Shown: positions 25,490-34,510, numbered from the stretch's first letter. The stretch: DNA of 64,000 nt from Segatella copri (GCF_949820605.1 NZ_CATKVU010000006.1:1782501-1846500), one strand, 5' to 3'. Notes: generated by a model from the letters alone, not told the origin. Made by a program: numbers and translations.

Positions 25490-25756
25490 TATCTTTGTGA
25501 TGGGTTTAGACCTCGTTTGCAAATTAACTTAATGTCATGGGAGGCTATGGAAGTCAGTATGAGTAAAACTCGAAGAGGAAAGTATACTGATAATCGCATT
25601 TGCTATATAAGCAAGTGCAAGGGAGACATGCGCCTTTATTTACGAAGAAAAGGCAAACTCTCTTGTTTTAGTTACCTTGTGCGAGGGAAATCATTTTCGT
25701 TTTATAGAGGAAAGATACTAAATAAGGGCAAAAAAGCATGATACTTTTTTGCCCTT
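25490..25756 (+). ncRNA. Candidate structured RNA downstream of the IS110 transposase (possible bridge RNA)
   Basis: The region starts with a -7 box TATCTTTG (25490-25497), ends with a strong terminator hairpin (25724-25756) and contains no convincing gene. It holds a clear hairpin at about 25596-25619 (GCATTTGCT / AGCAAGTGC). Bridge RNAs of IS110 relatives come from the non-coding end beside the transposase, so this RNA is a candidate. The 24108-24308 side is the alternative. A basic 74-codon frame from TTG 25517 overlaps it but looks spurious. Confidence 0.35.
25724..25756 (+). terminator. Terminator downstream of the IS110 region
   Basis: Perfect 13-bp stem AAGGGCAAAAAAG / CTTTTTTGCCCTT with a 7-nt loop. 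Confidence 0.85.
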
Positions 25757-25787
25757 TCTACATATAAATCTAAACTATGCTTATTTA

Positions 25788-25949
25788 TTATTGCTTTTTC
25801 TGCTTTTTTCTAAGGTTTCGATTACCACCGGTAGCACGGACGGCATCGATAAACACCTGTTCGTATGCCAGGAGCCGGTCGGCAAACTCCTTGCTATCAG
25901 GAGCCAGCATGTCGCCTTGAACCTGCGGACTTGCGTATCTCCATAACGC
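25788..25949 (-). pseudogene. Fragment of a GH5-like glycoside hydrolase
   Basis: A minus-strand frame of about 53 codons between a TAG and TAA reads ALWRYASPQVQGDML, then KEFADRLLAYEQVFIDAVRATGG. The YEQVFIDAVRATGGN segment resembles the part of GH5 endoglucanases before their LVVQ strand. It then runs into a lysine-rich nonsense tail. No start, signal or catalytic Glu survives, so this is a relic, perhaps created by the rearrangements around the IS110 element. Family assignment is by eye. Confidence 0.45.
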
Positions 25950-25971
25950 CTAGCAGACTTGCAAAAATAGT

Positions 25972-26922
25972 TTAATTAACATGATATTTTATCAACCCCG
26001 GCATCGGAGCTTTCAATATCTGGGAAATCTTGAGATGAAACTCATCCTCCATCACATTTCTCAAAGGTGATTCAAAGTAATGAGCTATGCTTCCAACAAA
26101 ACCAAGCATCGGGATTTCTTCTTCCAAGGATGAATGCCATGCCTTCATGCCTGGCTCCAACTGGCTTATATCCTCGGTGCTCGCCTTGACATATTTAATA
26201 TAAGGTGTGAGATTCTTTGCGTAGAACTGATTGAAACTCTCCAATATCATACGATAGAGAGCCATCGCTTCATTCAGTTCATCAGTCCCGTTCTCATGTT
26301 TCTCACCTTCTGCTATCTGTTCTGAGATAAAAGGACAGATGGAAGCCAGAAAGCGATTGGCAAGCGGCTGTCTGTACACCTTATTAATAATAGTAGGATA
26401 ATCCAAACCCGACCAGGCAAGATATTTATTCTTTAGCGATACAGGCAATGTGCCCTTGAAGATACCATTGAGGAAAAGTTTTCCGATTACTGCCCCACTA
26501 CCCTCATCGCCCAGGATATATCCCAACGGAGGCGTGTTCATCACAATCTTCTCTCCATCGTAAAGACAACTGTTGGCACCGGTACCCAAAATACAGGCAA
26601 TACCCGGTTTCTTGCCAAAGAGGGCACGGGCTGCTCCCAGCATATCACCTTCTGCCTCAACCTTGGCTTCGGGAAAAGACTGCTGCAAGAGTGATTTCAT
26701 GCGAGACTTCATCGCCTCGGTTACTCCACTGCCATAAAAGAAAACCTCCTGAGGCTGCTCTGACAGAACAAGTTCCTTACACAATACATCCAATATCTCG
26801 GCATCACTCTGATGAATCGGACTGATGCCCTGCGTCTTACAGGTAACCATCACGTTACCCTGTTCATCAACCAGAGCCCAATCGGTCTTGGTACTGCCAC
26901 TATCTGCTATGAGTATCTTCAT
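25972..26922 (-). CDS. BadF/BadG-type ATPase family sugar kinase (N-acetylglucosamine kinase-like)
   Basis: 316 aa, cytoplasmic, actin-like ATPase fold. The phosphate-1 motif LIADSGSTKTDWALV opens the protein (about 4-18), ILGTGANSCLYDG (about 109-122) is the phosphate-2 region and LGYILGDEGSGAVIGK (about 132-147) is the family block. GlcNAc kinases of this type phosphorylate amino sugars or glucose. Substrate is uncertain; glucose released by the GH130 reaction would be one use, but the gene has its own promoter and is separated from the mannan locus by the IS110 region. Confidence 0.8.
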   Translation of the reverse strand: MKILIADSGSTKTDWALVDEQGNVMVTCKTQGISPIHQSDAEILDVLCKELVLSEQPQEVFFYGSGVTEAMKSRMKSLLQQSFPEAKVEAEGDMLGAARALFGKKPGIACILGTGANSCLYDGEKIVMNTPPLGYILGDEGSGAVIGKLFLNGIFKGTLPVSLKNKYLAWSGLDYPTIINKVYRQPLANRFLASICPFISEQIAEGEKHENGTDELNEAMALYRMILESFNQFYAKNLTPYIKYVKASTEDISQLEPGMKAWHSSLEEEIPMLGFVGSIAHYFESPLRNVMEDEFHLKISQILKAPMPGLIKYHVN

Positions 26923-26959
26923 ATTCTTATCTGATTAATTAACGTATCCTTTGACGTTG

Positions 26960-26991
26960 CAAATGTAATCAATTTATATGAAAAATGCAAA
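26960..26991 (-). promoter_or_regulatory. Promoter of the sugar kinase gene
   Basis: On the minus strand, TTTG (26991-26988), a 20-nt spacer and TACATTTG (26967-26960). Confidence 0.7.
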
Positions 26992-27049
26992 AGATAACCC
27001 TAAAAATCGAACGTAAAGGTGCTAATATATCAAAAAAGGCGATTTTCTC

Positions 27050-27080
27050 TTTGCTTTTTCACGAATTATTAATAACTTTG
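27050..27080 (+). promoter_or_regulatory. Promoter of the mscS-like gene
   Basis: TTTG (27050-27053), a 19-nt spacer and TAACTTTG (27073-27080). The transcript would start just before the ATG at 27099, which supports that start over the in-frame upstream ATG at 26985. Confidence 0.75.
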
Positions 27081-27098
27081 CAGTCAAATTTACCAAAT

Positions 27099-29459
27099 AT
27101 GAAGAAGAGACTATACATCATAATTCTGCTGATGGTGGCATTCGTACTGCCAAGCAACGCAGTGCTCAAGGAAGCCAACCTGGACACAACACTCTATATG
27201 CTGCGTACAGAATTGACCAACTATCACATAGACTTGGAGAAACAGAACCAAGCTGCCAAGGCTCAACAGTTGGCTGTGATTCAGGAACTCATCAGTATTG
27301 TGAAACAGGCTGACCAGAACTCCATCATGCTCTATTCGCAGCGCAATGGGTATATTTTCGACATGACGTATGCCTGTCATGAAGCTACAGAGCAGTTTAA
27401 GAAGTTTAAGTCGAAGGCTGTTCCTTTCCGCCAGATGATCAAGAAGAACAATGTTGAGGTGGCGCGTTTCGATTCACTCATCAACTATCTCTACGGCATG
27501 AACACCATGTTTCTCAGCGAAGAAGCACAGGTGAACCGAAACGTAGACCTGACTCTGGCTGTCAATATCCGCCGCCAGCTGGTAGAGAAACAGAAACAGT
27601 TGCAAGCCTATGTACAGGCTTACGACAGAACCGACCGTAAGCTACAGGCACTCAACGACTATGCCAACCGCAGATATGAAGATATCCAGAACAGCATCTT
27701 CAATAATGGAGGCGACAACTATCTGCGTATACTCCGCAATATCAGCATGAACTATAAGGAGGCGAAGACGTCTGTAACCGAGAAATACAAGCCCGTACCA
27801 GGCATGATGTCGCAATGGGATGTTCGTATCATCTTCATCCTCTTCGGTATCATCATCTTCTGGGGACTCATCTCCATCTTCCTCAATCTCTTTACCATCC
27901 GCATCGTGATTACCCAACTCATGAAGCATGGTATGTTCGAGAACAGAAAGGAAAGTTTTATGGCAAAACGACCATGCCTTATCATGGCGATGACGGTAGT
28001 AACCTTCGCATTCATCCTGGGTATCGTAAGAATGGCGGTTACCCAGAACTTCGTGATTATGGCAAGCCAGCTGCTGGTAGAATATTCCTGGCTGGTTGGC
28101 GTCATCCTGGTATCTATCCTGCTACGTGTAGACAACGATAAGATCAAGAATACCTTCCGTATCTATTCGCCATTGATGCTGGTAGGTTTCATCGTTATCG
28201 TGTTCCGTATCATCCTGATACCAAACGACCTGGTAAACCTTATCTTTCCACCAGTCCTCCTGCTCTGCGCTCTCTGGCAGTGGAATGTGATTGGCAGAAA
28301 GCACAATCAGGTATTGCGTACCGACAAGACATACGCATTCATATCGCTTGCCGTATTCGGAGTAAGTACCATTTTTGCCTGGACAGGTTTCACACTGCTT
28401 GCCGTCCAGCTTATCATCTGGTGGACCATGCAGCTTACCTGCGTGCTTACCATTACCTGCTGCGAGGGATGGCTCAGCGTATATGCCAAGCGTAAGAAGT
28501 TGGCAGACAAGGCGATTACCGACAAATGGCTGTATCGCTTTATCTATAAGGTATTGCTCCCTATTTCAGGCGTGCTCTCGTTCATCATCTCTATCTATTG
28601 GGCTGCAGATGTATTCAACATGAGTGATACGACATGGGAGATATTCAACAAGGATTACATCAAGACCAGCAACTTCACTGCATCGCTTTTCAGTATTTCA
28701 GTGGTAGCTTGTCTGTACTTCCTGTTCAACTACATCAACATTACTTCTGTAGATTTCATGCGTCATCACTTTGAGAAGGCAGACCCGAGGTCGGCTGCTT
28801 CAAAGATTGTGATGTTCAAGAACGTGATGCAGGTGATTATCTGGGGTATCTGGCTGATGATAGCCCTGAACGTGTTCCAGGTAGGAAAATCATGGCTGCT
28901 TGCTATCTTTGCCGGCTTATCAACCGGTCTGGGTTTTGCATCAAAGGATATTCTCGAGAACATCTACTACGGCATCTCTCTGATGATGGGCCGTGTGAAG
29001 GTGGGTGATTATATCATCTGTGACGGCACCCGTGGTAAGGTGAGCAGTATCAGTTATACCTCTACGATGCTGGAGGCTACCGACGGTTCGGTCATAGCCT
29101 TCCAGAACTCGCAACTCTTCTCGAAGAACTACAAGAACATGACCAAGAATCATGGTTATGAGCTGGATATTCTGGAGGTAGGTATTGCTTATGGCAGTAA
29201 TGTGAAGGAAGTGAAACAGATTCTGATTGATGCCCTCATGAAACTGGACTGTATCTATCAGGACAAAGGGGTGAAGGTGTTACTGAAGAGTTTCGATGAC
29301 AGCTGCATCACCCTCAAGATTGTTGTATGGGTCAACGTGCTTACCCAAGCCATCGACGATGCCACCATCATGGAGTGCATCTACGATACGCTCAACGATC
29401 ACAACATCGAGATTCCATTCCCACAGCGTGAAATTACAATTAAACAAGTTAATAATTAA
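27099..29459 (+). CDS. MscS-family mechanosensitive channel with large N-terminal extension
   Basis: Inner-membrane channel that releases solutes on osmotic downshock. With the chosen start it has 786 aa and a signal peptide (MKKRLYIIILLMVAFVLPSNA). A periplasmic coiled-coil domain (about 22-230) follows, then about nine to eleven membrane helices, then the MscS core: pore helix region LLAIFAGLSTGLGFASKDILEN, the beta domain VKVGDYIICDGTRGKVSSI and the C-terminal PFPQREI. Much longer than E. coli MscS, more like the MscK/YnaI class. A 38-codon upstream extension is rejected because the promoter lies inside it. Confidence 0.88.
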   Translation: MKKRLYIIILLMVAFVLPSNAVLKEANLDTTLYMLRTELTNYHIDLEKQNQAAKAQQLAVIQELISIVKQADQNSIMLYSQRNGYIFDMTYACHEATEQFKKFKSKAVPFRQMIKKNNVEVARFDSLINYLYGMNTMFLSEEAQVNRNVDLTLAVNIRRQLVEKQKQLQAYVQAYDRTDRKLQALNDYANRRYEDIQNSIFNNGGDNYLRILRNISMNYKEAKTSVTEKYKPVPGMMSQWDVRIIFILFGIIIFWGLISIFLNLFTIRIVITQLMKHGMFENRKESFMAKRPCLIMAMTVVTFAFILGIVRMAVTQNFVIMASQLLVEYSWLVGVILVSILLRVDNDKIKNTFRIYSPLMLVGFIVIVFRIILIPNDLVNLIFPPVLLLCALWQWNVIGRKHNQVLRTDKTYAFISLAVFGVSTIFAWTGFTLLAVQLIIWWTMQLTCVLTITCCEGWLSVYAKRKKLADKAITDKWLYRFIYKVLLPISGVLSFIISIYWAADVFNMSDTTWEIFNKDYIKTSNFTASLFSISVVACLYFLFNYINITSVDFMRHHFEKADPRSAASKIVMFKNVMQVIIWGIWLMIALNVFQVGKSWLLAIFAGLSTGLGFASKDILENIYYGISLMMGRVKVGDYIICDGTRGKVSSISYTSTMLEATDGSVIAFQNSQLFSKNYKNMTKNHGYELDILEVGIAYGSNVKEVKQILIDALMKLDCIYQDKGVKVLLKSFDDSCITLKIVVWVNVLTQAIDDATIMECIYDTLNDHNIEIPFPQREITIKQVNN

Positions 29460-29464
29460 CAATT

Positions 29465-29530
29465 TATAGTTTACAGTTAATAGCAGGTTTACTCCCTATT
29501 AACTGTAAACTATAAACTATAAACTATAAA
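29465..29530. repeat. 19-bp inverted repeat followed by AACTATA heptamers before kdsA
   Basis: TATAGTTTACAGTTAATAG (29465-29483) and its exact complement (29496-29514) with a 12-nt loop, followed by further AACTATA copies up to the kdsA start. It may end the mscS transcript or lie in the leader of kdsA. Confidence 0.8.
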
Positions 29531-29533
29531 AAT

Positions 29534-30283
29534 ATGGCAACATTCATAGCAGGTCCTTGCGTCATCGAGTCAATGGAACTATTGGAAACAGTAGCTCAGG
29601 AACTCGTCCGCATCAACGAAAAGTTAGGAACCCAAATCATATTCAAGGCTTCATTCGACAAAGCCAACCGCACCAGCATCCACTCTTTCCGTGGTCCAGG
29701 ACTGGAGAAAGGACTCCAGATGCTGGGAGATATCAGGGAGAAGTACAACCTTCAGGTTACAACAGATATTCATGAGAGTTATCAGGCTTCAGCAGCAGGC
29801 GAAGTTTGTGATATTCTCCAGATTCCAGCCTTCCTCTGCCGACAGACCGACCTTCTGGTTTCTGCAGCCAAGACTGGTAAAACTGTCAACATCAAGAAGG
29901 CACAGTTCCTGAGCGGTAGAGATATGAAATATCCTGTAGAAAAAGCTTTGGAGAGCGGTGCCAAGGAAGTTTGGCTCACAGAACGCGGCAACTGTTTCGG
30001 CTATAACAATCTCGTAGTAGATTTCAGAAACATCCCTGACATGAAGGAGATTGTGCAAAATGTCATTATGGACTGTACCCATAGCGTTCAGCGACCGAGT
30101 GCAGGTGACGGCAAGACGGTAGGCGACCGTAAGTTCGTTCCAGCAATGGCAAAGGCGGCTAAAGCTTTCGGAGCTACCGGCTACTTCTTTGAAGTACATC
30201 CAGACCCAGACCAGGGCAAGAGCGATGCTGCCAATATGCTGGAATTAAACAAGTTGGAATCACTTATAGAAGAACTCCTGTAA
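29534..30283 (+). CDS. kdsA: 3-deoxy-8-phosphooctulonate synthase
   Basis: Condenses arabinose-5-phosphate with phosphoenolpyruvate to Kdo-8-phosphate for lipopolysaccharide inner core. 249 aa; DAHP/KDO8P synthase barrel with FIAGPCVIES (N-terminal strand), FKASFDKANRTS, the FRGPGLEKGL loop, TDIHE and THSVQRPSAGDGKTVGDR. It is followed 61 bp later by the arabinose-5-phosphate isomerase that supplies its substrate. Confidence 0.95.
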   Translation: MATFIAGPCVIESMELLETVAQELVRINEKLGTQIIFKASFDKANRTSIHSFRGPGLEKGLQMLGDIREKYNLQVTTDIHESYQASAAGEVCDILQIPAFLCRQTDLLVSAAKTGKTVNIKKAQFLSGRDMKYPVEKALESGAKEVWLTERGNCFGYNNLVVDFRNIPDMKEIVQNVIMDCTHSVQRPSAGDGKTVGDRKFVPAMAKAAKAFGATGYFFEVHPDPDQGKSDAANMLELNKLESLIEELL

Positions 30284-30344
30284 GTGAAGAACGAAGAAAC
30301 AACGTTCGGCGTCCGAAGGGAAAGCCAATTCAAATGATTTAGAA

Positions 30345-31325
30345 ATGACCGATAAAAATAACAATATAGATGATAAGATTGTTCGCGGTTATGGCGAACA
30401 GGCTCTTAGAGACGAGGCGCAAGCCATCCTCGACCAGATACCTTATCTGGACGACAACTTTGAGAAAGCTGTAGACATGATGTATCATTGCCAAGGCAAG
30501 ATTATCGTTACAGGTGTGGGCAAGAGTGGACACGTAGGTGCCAAGATTGCCGCTACACTTGCCTCTACAGGCACACCAGCCTTCTATATCAATCCACTGG
30601 ATGTCTATCACGGCGACTTAGGTGTAATGACCGACAAGGATGTGGTTCTGGCACTGAGTAACAGCGGTCAGACCGATGAACTGCTTCGTTTCATCCCGAT
30701 GGTACTCCACATGAATGTTCCTATCATTTCCATCACCGGAAATCCAGATTCCCTGCTGGCAAAATACTCCAACCATCATATCACCGTAAAGGTTAAGAAG
30801 GAGGCTTGCCCGCTGAACCTCGCCCCTACCAGCAGTACTACTGCAGCATTGGCTATGGGTGATGCACTGGCTATCGCCCTGATGCAGGTACGCCACTTCA
30901 AGCCTCGTGACTTTGCACAGTTCCATCCTGGTGGAGAATTAGGCAAACGACTGCTGACCACAGCAGAAGATGTGATGCGCACCGATGATATGCCTATCAT
31001 TCCTAAGGAAATGCATCTGGGCGAGGCTATCATCCACGTAAGCAAGGGCAAACTGGGATTGGGTATCTCATTAGATGAAGACAACCACGTTATCGGACTT
31101 ATTACTGATGGTGATATCCGACGCGCCATGGAGAAATGGCAGGCAGAATTCTTCAACAAGACTGTAAGCGACATCATGACCACCACTCCGAAAACGGTGA
31201 CTCCGAAGACGAAGATTTCGGAGATTCAGCGCATCATGCACAAGTATAAGGTGCATACGGTACTGGTTGTAGACAAGGATAACCATCTGAAGGGCATCGT
31301 AGATCACTATGCCTGCATGGTATAA
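30345..31325 (+). CDS. kdsD: Arabinose-5-phosphate isomerase
   Basis: Interconverts ribulose-5-phosphate and arabinose-5-phosphate, the first step of Kdo synthesis. 326 aa: SIS domain (about 45-180) with TGVGKSGHVGAKIAATLAST and ALSNSGQTDELLRF, then two CBS domains (about 207-326). Directly after kdsA, so the two genes form a Kdo supply unit. Confidence 0.93.
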   Translation: MTDKNNNIDDKIVRGYGEQALRDEAQAILDQIPYLDDNFEKAVDMMYHCQGKIIVTGVGKSGHVGAKIAATLASTGTPAFYINPLDVYHGDLGVMTDKDVVLALSNSGQTDELLRFIPMVLHMNVPIISITGNPDSLLAKYSNHHITVKVKKEACPLNLAPTSSTTAALAMGDALAIALMQVRHFKPRDFAQFHPGGELGKRLLTTAEDVMRTDDMPIIPKEMHLGEAIIHVSKGKLGLGISLDEDNHVIGLITDGDIRRAMEKWQAEFFNKTVSDIMTTTPKTVTPKTKISEIQRIMHKYKVHTVLVVDKDNHLKGIVDHYACMV

Positions 31326-31376
31326 TTTTTTAGGCACGGATTACACGGATTTATAGATAACACGGTTATAGATAAG

Positions 31377-32642
31377 ATGAGATTTTTTTTATTAATAGCG
31401 ACATTATGGCTGTCTTGTTCGCTGTGTAGCGCACAGACCAGCGATTCACTGATCGTAAATCAGCTTCGTGGGAAAGGGGTGAGTTTTTCTCACGATAATT
31501 CAGTAACCCTACTGATGAACGGTCAGGAAAAGTTTGATGATATGTTCCAGGCAATCCGACAGGCTAAACATAGTGTACACCTGGAATACTTCAACTTTCG
31601 CAACGACAGCATTGCCTCCCTTCTCTTTGATATTCTTGCACAGAAGGCAAAGGAGGGTGTAAAGGTGAGAGCCTTATATGATGGTTTCGGAAACTCTTCC
31701 AACAATAAGCCTCTGCGAAAGAAACATCTCAAGAAAATCCGTGCCAACGGCATAGAGATTTATGAATATAAGCCCCTGAAGTTTCCATGGGTACATGCAA
31801 TCTTCAACCGTGATCACCGTAAAATCGTTGTCATCGACGGGCAGATAGCCTATACGGGCGGTATGAACGTAGCCGATTACTATATAAAAGGTACGAAGGT
31901 TGTTGGAGAATGGCACGATATGCACTGCCGCATCGATGGCAGTGAGGTAAATACCCTGCAGAAGATATTCCTCAAGATGTGGAACAAGGTGAGCGGACAG
32001 CATGTTGCTGGCGAAGAGTACTACCGCAAGGAAAAAGAAGACTATCTGGTAGAGAATCTCAAGCCAGACACAACAGCAACTGCCTACAGAAAGATGGTCG
32101 GCATCATCAACCGCGAACCGCATATTACAAAGGATATCATCCGATATTTTTATGTGAATGCCATCAATGATGCACAGGACAGCATCAAGATTATCAGCCC
32201 CTACTTTACCTTGAGTCATAAACTCAAAAAGGCATTGAAGAATGCTGTGAAAAGAGGAGTAAAGGTAGAAATCATGCTCTCAACCAAGAGCGACATTCCT
32301 CTGACTCCTGACTGCGGTTTCTATAATGCGCACAAACTGATGAAGGCAGGATGCAATGTTTGGATGTATACGCCGGGTTTCCACCATACCAAGATTATCA
32401 TGATAGACGGCAAGTTCTGTACCGTTGGCAGTGCCAATCTCAATGCCCGAAGCCTGCGCTGGGACTATGAAGAGAATGCAGTGATTGTGGATTCCTGTAC
32501 TACACAACAACTGGTACAGCTCTTTGATAGGGAAAAGAAAGACAGTTTCTTACTCAATGAGAAGAACTGGAGAGAGTGGCGTACGGGCTGGCAAAGATTC
32601 AAAGGATGGTTTGCGGCAAAGGTACTCACTCCATTCTTATAA
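31377..32642 (+). CDS. Exported phospholipase-D/cardiolipin synthase-like protein
   Basis: 421 aa. A signal peptide (MRFFLLIATLWLSCSLCSA/Q) replaces the two membrane helices usual in cardiolipin synthases. Two complete HKD motifs are seen: HRKIVVIDGQIAYTGGMNV (about 154-173) and HTKIIMIDGKFCTVGSANL (about 337-357). Such proteins join phosphatidylglycerols to cardiolipin or hydrolyse phosphodiesters; the export signal places the active site outside the cytoplasm. 51 bp after kdsD, so it may share its transcript. Confidence 0.8.
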   Translation: MRFFLLIATLWLSCSLCSAQTSDSLIVNQLRGKGVSFSHDNSVTLLMNGQEKFDDMFQAIRQAKHSVHLEYFNFRNDSIASLLFDILAQKAKEGVKVRALYDGFGNSSNNKPLRKKHLKKIRANGIEIYEYKPLKFPWVHAIFNRDHRKIVVIDGQIAYTGGMNVADYYIKGTKVVGEWHDMHCRIDGSEVNTLQKIFLKMWNKVSGQHVAGEEYYRKEKEDYLVENLKPDTTATAYRKMVGIINREPHITKDIIRYFYVNAINDAQDSIKIISPYFTLSHKLKKALKNAVKRGVKVEIMLSTKSDIPLTPDCGFYNAHKLMKAGCNVWMYTPGFHHTKIIMIDGKFCTVGSANLNARSLRWDYEENAVIVDSCTTQQLVQLFDREKKDSFLLNEKNWREWRTGWQRFKGWFAAKVLTPFL

Positions 32643-32695
32643 AACAAGATATAAGTATAACCCAACTTTCACTAGCAGAAGTAAAATAAACAGAG

Positions 32696-33325
32696 ATGAA
32701 TGAAGAAATGATGAAAGCCATGACTGGCAAACAGATGCCGGAAATGGCAATAGTAGAGAGCAATACACTCGCCGCAATGGGACTCAGACAACTGCTTGAG
32801 TCGGTGATGCCCATGATGAAAATCTCGACCTTCGGTTCGTTCCGTCAGTACGAGGCAAACAATCCAGACCACTTTGTTCATAGCTTTGTATCTATGCACA
32901 TTGTATTGGAACACCGTTACTTCTTCACACAGGGCAACAGGAACCGCCACGTCATCGTTCTGACACCCAGCAACGATCCCAATTCGCAACTTGCCGAATT
33001 TCATTGTCTCTGCGTCAATGTACCAGAAGGATACCTGATAAAAGAGCTTCTCAACCTGCAGCATTCCGGTCATCCTCATGGCGAACATATCCCTGCCATG
33101 CCTCCTGTCACTCAGGAAAAAGTTCTGTCGGATAGAGAAATAGAGGTATTATCTATGGTAGCACAAGGGAAAATCAACAAAGAGATAGCCGACCAACTCT
33201 GTATCGGACTTACTACCGTAATTACCCATCGCAAGAATATACAGGAAAAACTGGGATTAAAAAGTGTGTCTTCACTCACCATTTATGCTGTGATGCATGG
33301 TTTTGTTGACATCAATATGATCTAG
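32696..33325 (+). CDS. LuxR-type regulator with a degenerate receiver-like domain
   Basis: 209 aa. The N-terminal part (about 15-115) resembles a response-regulator fold (EMAIVESNTLAAMGLRQLLESV) but lacks the phospho-acceptor Asp at the end of strand 3, so it may be a pseudo-receiver. The C-terminal LuxR/NarL HTH (about 142-200) reads LSDREIEVLSMVAQGKINKE, then VITHRKNIQEKLGL. This HTH is closely similar to that of the convergent hemerythrin-LuxR protein, including the TIYAV...VDI ending, so the two look like paralogous partners. Target genes unknown. Confidence 0.8.
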   Translation: MNEEMMKAMTGKQMPEMAIVESNTLAAMGLRQLLESVMPMMKISTFGSFRQYEANNPDHFVHSFVSMHIVLEHRYFFTQGNRNRHVIVLTPSNDPNSQLAEFHCLCVNVPEGYLIKELLNLQHSGHPHGEHIPAMPPVTQEKVLSDREIEVLSMVAQGKINKEIADQLCIGLTTVITHRKNIQEKLGLKSVSSLTIYAVMHGFVDINMI

Positions 33326-33370
33326 CCTTCACCATAAATAGTGATGCAGAATCATCACATACCTAAATAT

Positions 33371-33414
33371 AATGATAGCGCCTTCCCCTCATGTGAGAGG
33401 AAGGCGCTATCATT
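33371..33414. terminator. Bidirectional terminator between convergent LuxR genes
   Basis: Perfect 16-bp stem AATGATAGCGCCTTCC / GGAAGGCGCTATCATT with a 12-nt loop, serving both convergent genes. Confidence 0.85.
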
Positions 33415-33457
33415 TTAGAAAAAATAACATTATTTAAACTGATATTCCACAGATAAA

Positions 33458-34414
33458 CTACAGCTTTACAGAAGAAATATCAACCAAATTGTTCACGATG
33501 GCATAAATTGTAAGACCTGCAGGAGAGTGAATCTGAAGCTTTCGGGCTATGTTTCTGCGATGCGTAATGACCGTATTGATAGAGATAAACAGGTGGTCAG
33601 CAATCTCCTTATTGGTCATTCCCTGAACCAAAGCAACAATCACATCTTTCTCACGGTCGCTCAACTGTTCATCGCTCATAGGAGTCTGATTAATCATGCT
33701 CGAAATCTTGGCACTCACATCGTTCTGTTTCAGTTTACGCTCTGCATTTCTTACTGCAGGAATAAAGATTTCTTCCTCAACCTCAGAATGATGTTTCAGC
33801 CATTCCTCATTATTATATATATCATAAAGAGTGGCGCTGAGCTGATTGTTATGCAAGCCATCAGAAGGTAAATACTTGATAATGATACTCTTGAGTTCCT
33901 TTAACTTCAGATCTACCTGAGCATGGTGCTTCGAGAAGGTTTCTATATCAAAGCTAGCATTGGCATTACCATCTATAAGTGCCTGAACATAAGGGAATAC
34001 CATCTTTTCTTCATACCGCATATGATTGGTTATACTATGGGCATAATCATCATAAAGTTTGAGGATAAGACGAGCCAGATTATCCTTTTCATCCAGCGCT
34101 TCAACCAGTTCCTTACGGATAAACGGCAACTGGAAATCTATGTAATAGGCATGCGAAGCCTTGAGATAGTGCAATAGGGTCGGCAGCGACAGGCGGTCAG
34201 CATTGTCATACTCCTTGTAACCATTAATCGTCAAGTTTACCACGGACAGGAAAGTATAAGTATCCACCTTCTGCTCGTCGCAAACCTCACACACAGTCTT
34301 GTCGCCAAAGCCCAGGTTTATGCCGAAGCTGCCGAGGCTCTGTAAAATGTTATAATTGTCTCTAATGATGCTGATCATCTTGTCATCAGCTTCATACATC
34401 TTCTGATTTTTCAT
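33458..34414 (-). CDS. Hemerythrin-domain LuxR regulator (ScdA_N-like + HHE + HTH)
   Basis: 318-aa fusion. The N-terminal part (about 12-60) has a Cys pair CEVCDE beside LGSFGINLGFGDKTV, like the ScdA_N domain of the YtfE/RIC iron-repair family. The hemerythrin domain (about 80-225) carries diiron-ligand motifs HAYYIDFQLPFI, HMRYEEKMVFPY, HHAQVDLKLKEL and HSEVEEEIFIP. The C-terminal LuxR HTH (about 253-318) has LSDREKDVIVALVQGMTNKE and VITHRRNIARKLQI. So a probable diiron sensor of O2, NO or iron is joined directly to a DNA-binding domain. It is transcribed away from the porin-imelysin unit across a symmetric operator and probably controls it (inference). Confidence 0.85.
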   Translation of the reverse strand: MKNQKMYEADDKMISIIRDNYNILQSLGSFGINLGFGDKTVCEVCDEQKVDTYTFLSVVNLTINGYKEYDNADRLSLPTLLHYLKASHAYYIDFQLPFIRKELVEALDEKDNLARLILKLYDDYAHSITNHMRYEEKMVFPYVQALIDGNANASFDIETFSKHHAQVDLKLKELKSIIIKYLPSDGLHNNQLSATLYDIYNNEEWLKHHSEVEEEIFIPAVRNAERKLKQNDVSAKISSMINQTPMSDEQLSDREKDVIVALVQGMTNKEIADHLFISINTVITHRRNIARKLQIHSPAGLTIYAIVNNLVDISSVKL

Positions 34415-34479
34415 CTTTCTTTATCTTAAATGAAAACATCCTTGTATCAAGAACATTCATAATGTTTCTATTTCGGCTG

Positions 34480-34510
34480 CAAATATACAAAAAAGTTTCG
34501 AAACTCACAA
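34480..34510 (-). promoter_or_regulatory. Promoter of the hemerythrin-LuxR gene
   Basis: On the minus strand, TTG (34510-34508), a 20-nt spacer and TATATTTG (34487-34480). The -33 box lies inside the left arm of the inverted repeat 34508-34555. Confidence 0.7.

Noticed and set aside
25517..25741. 74-codon basic open frame starting at TTG
   Set aside because: Low-complexity Lys/Arg composition, no ribosome-binding site, overlaps hairpins of the candidate IS110 RNA.
26985..27098. 38-codon N-terminal extension of the MscS protein
   Set aside because: The promoter (27050-27080) lies inside it, and the signal peptide begins at 27099.
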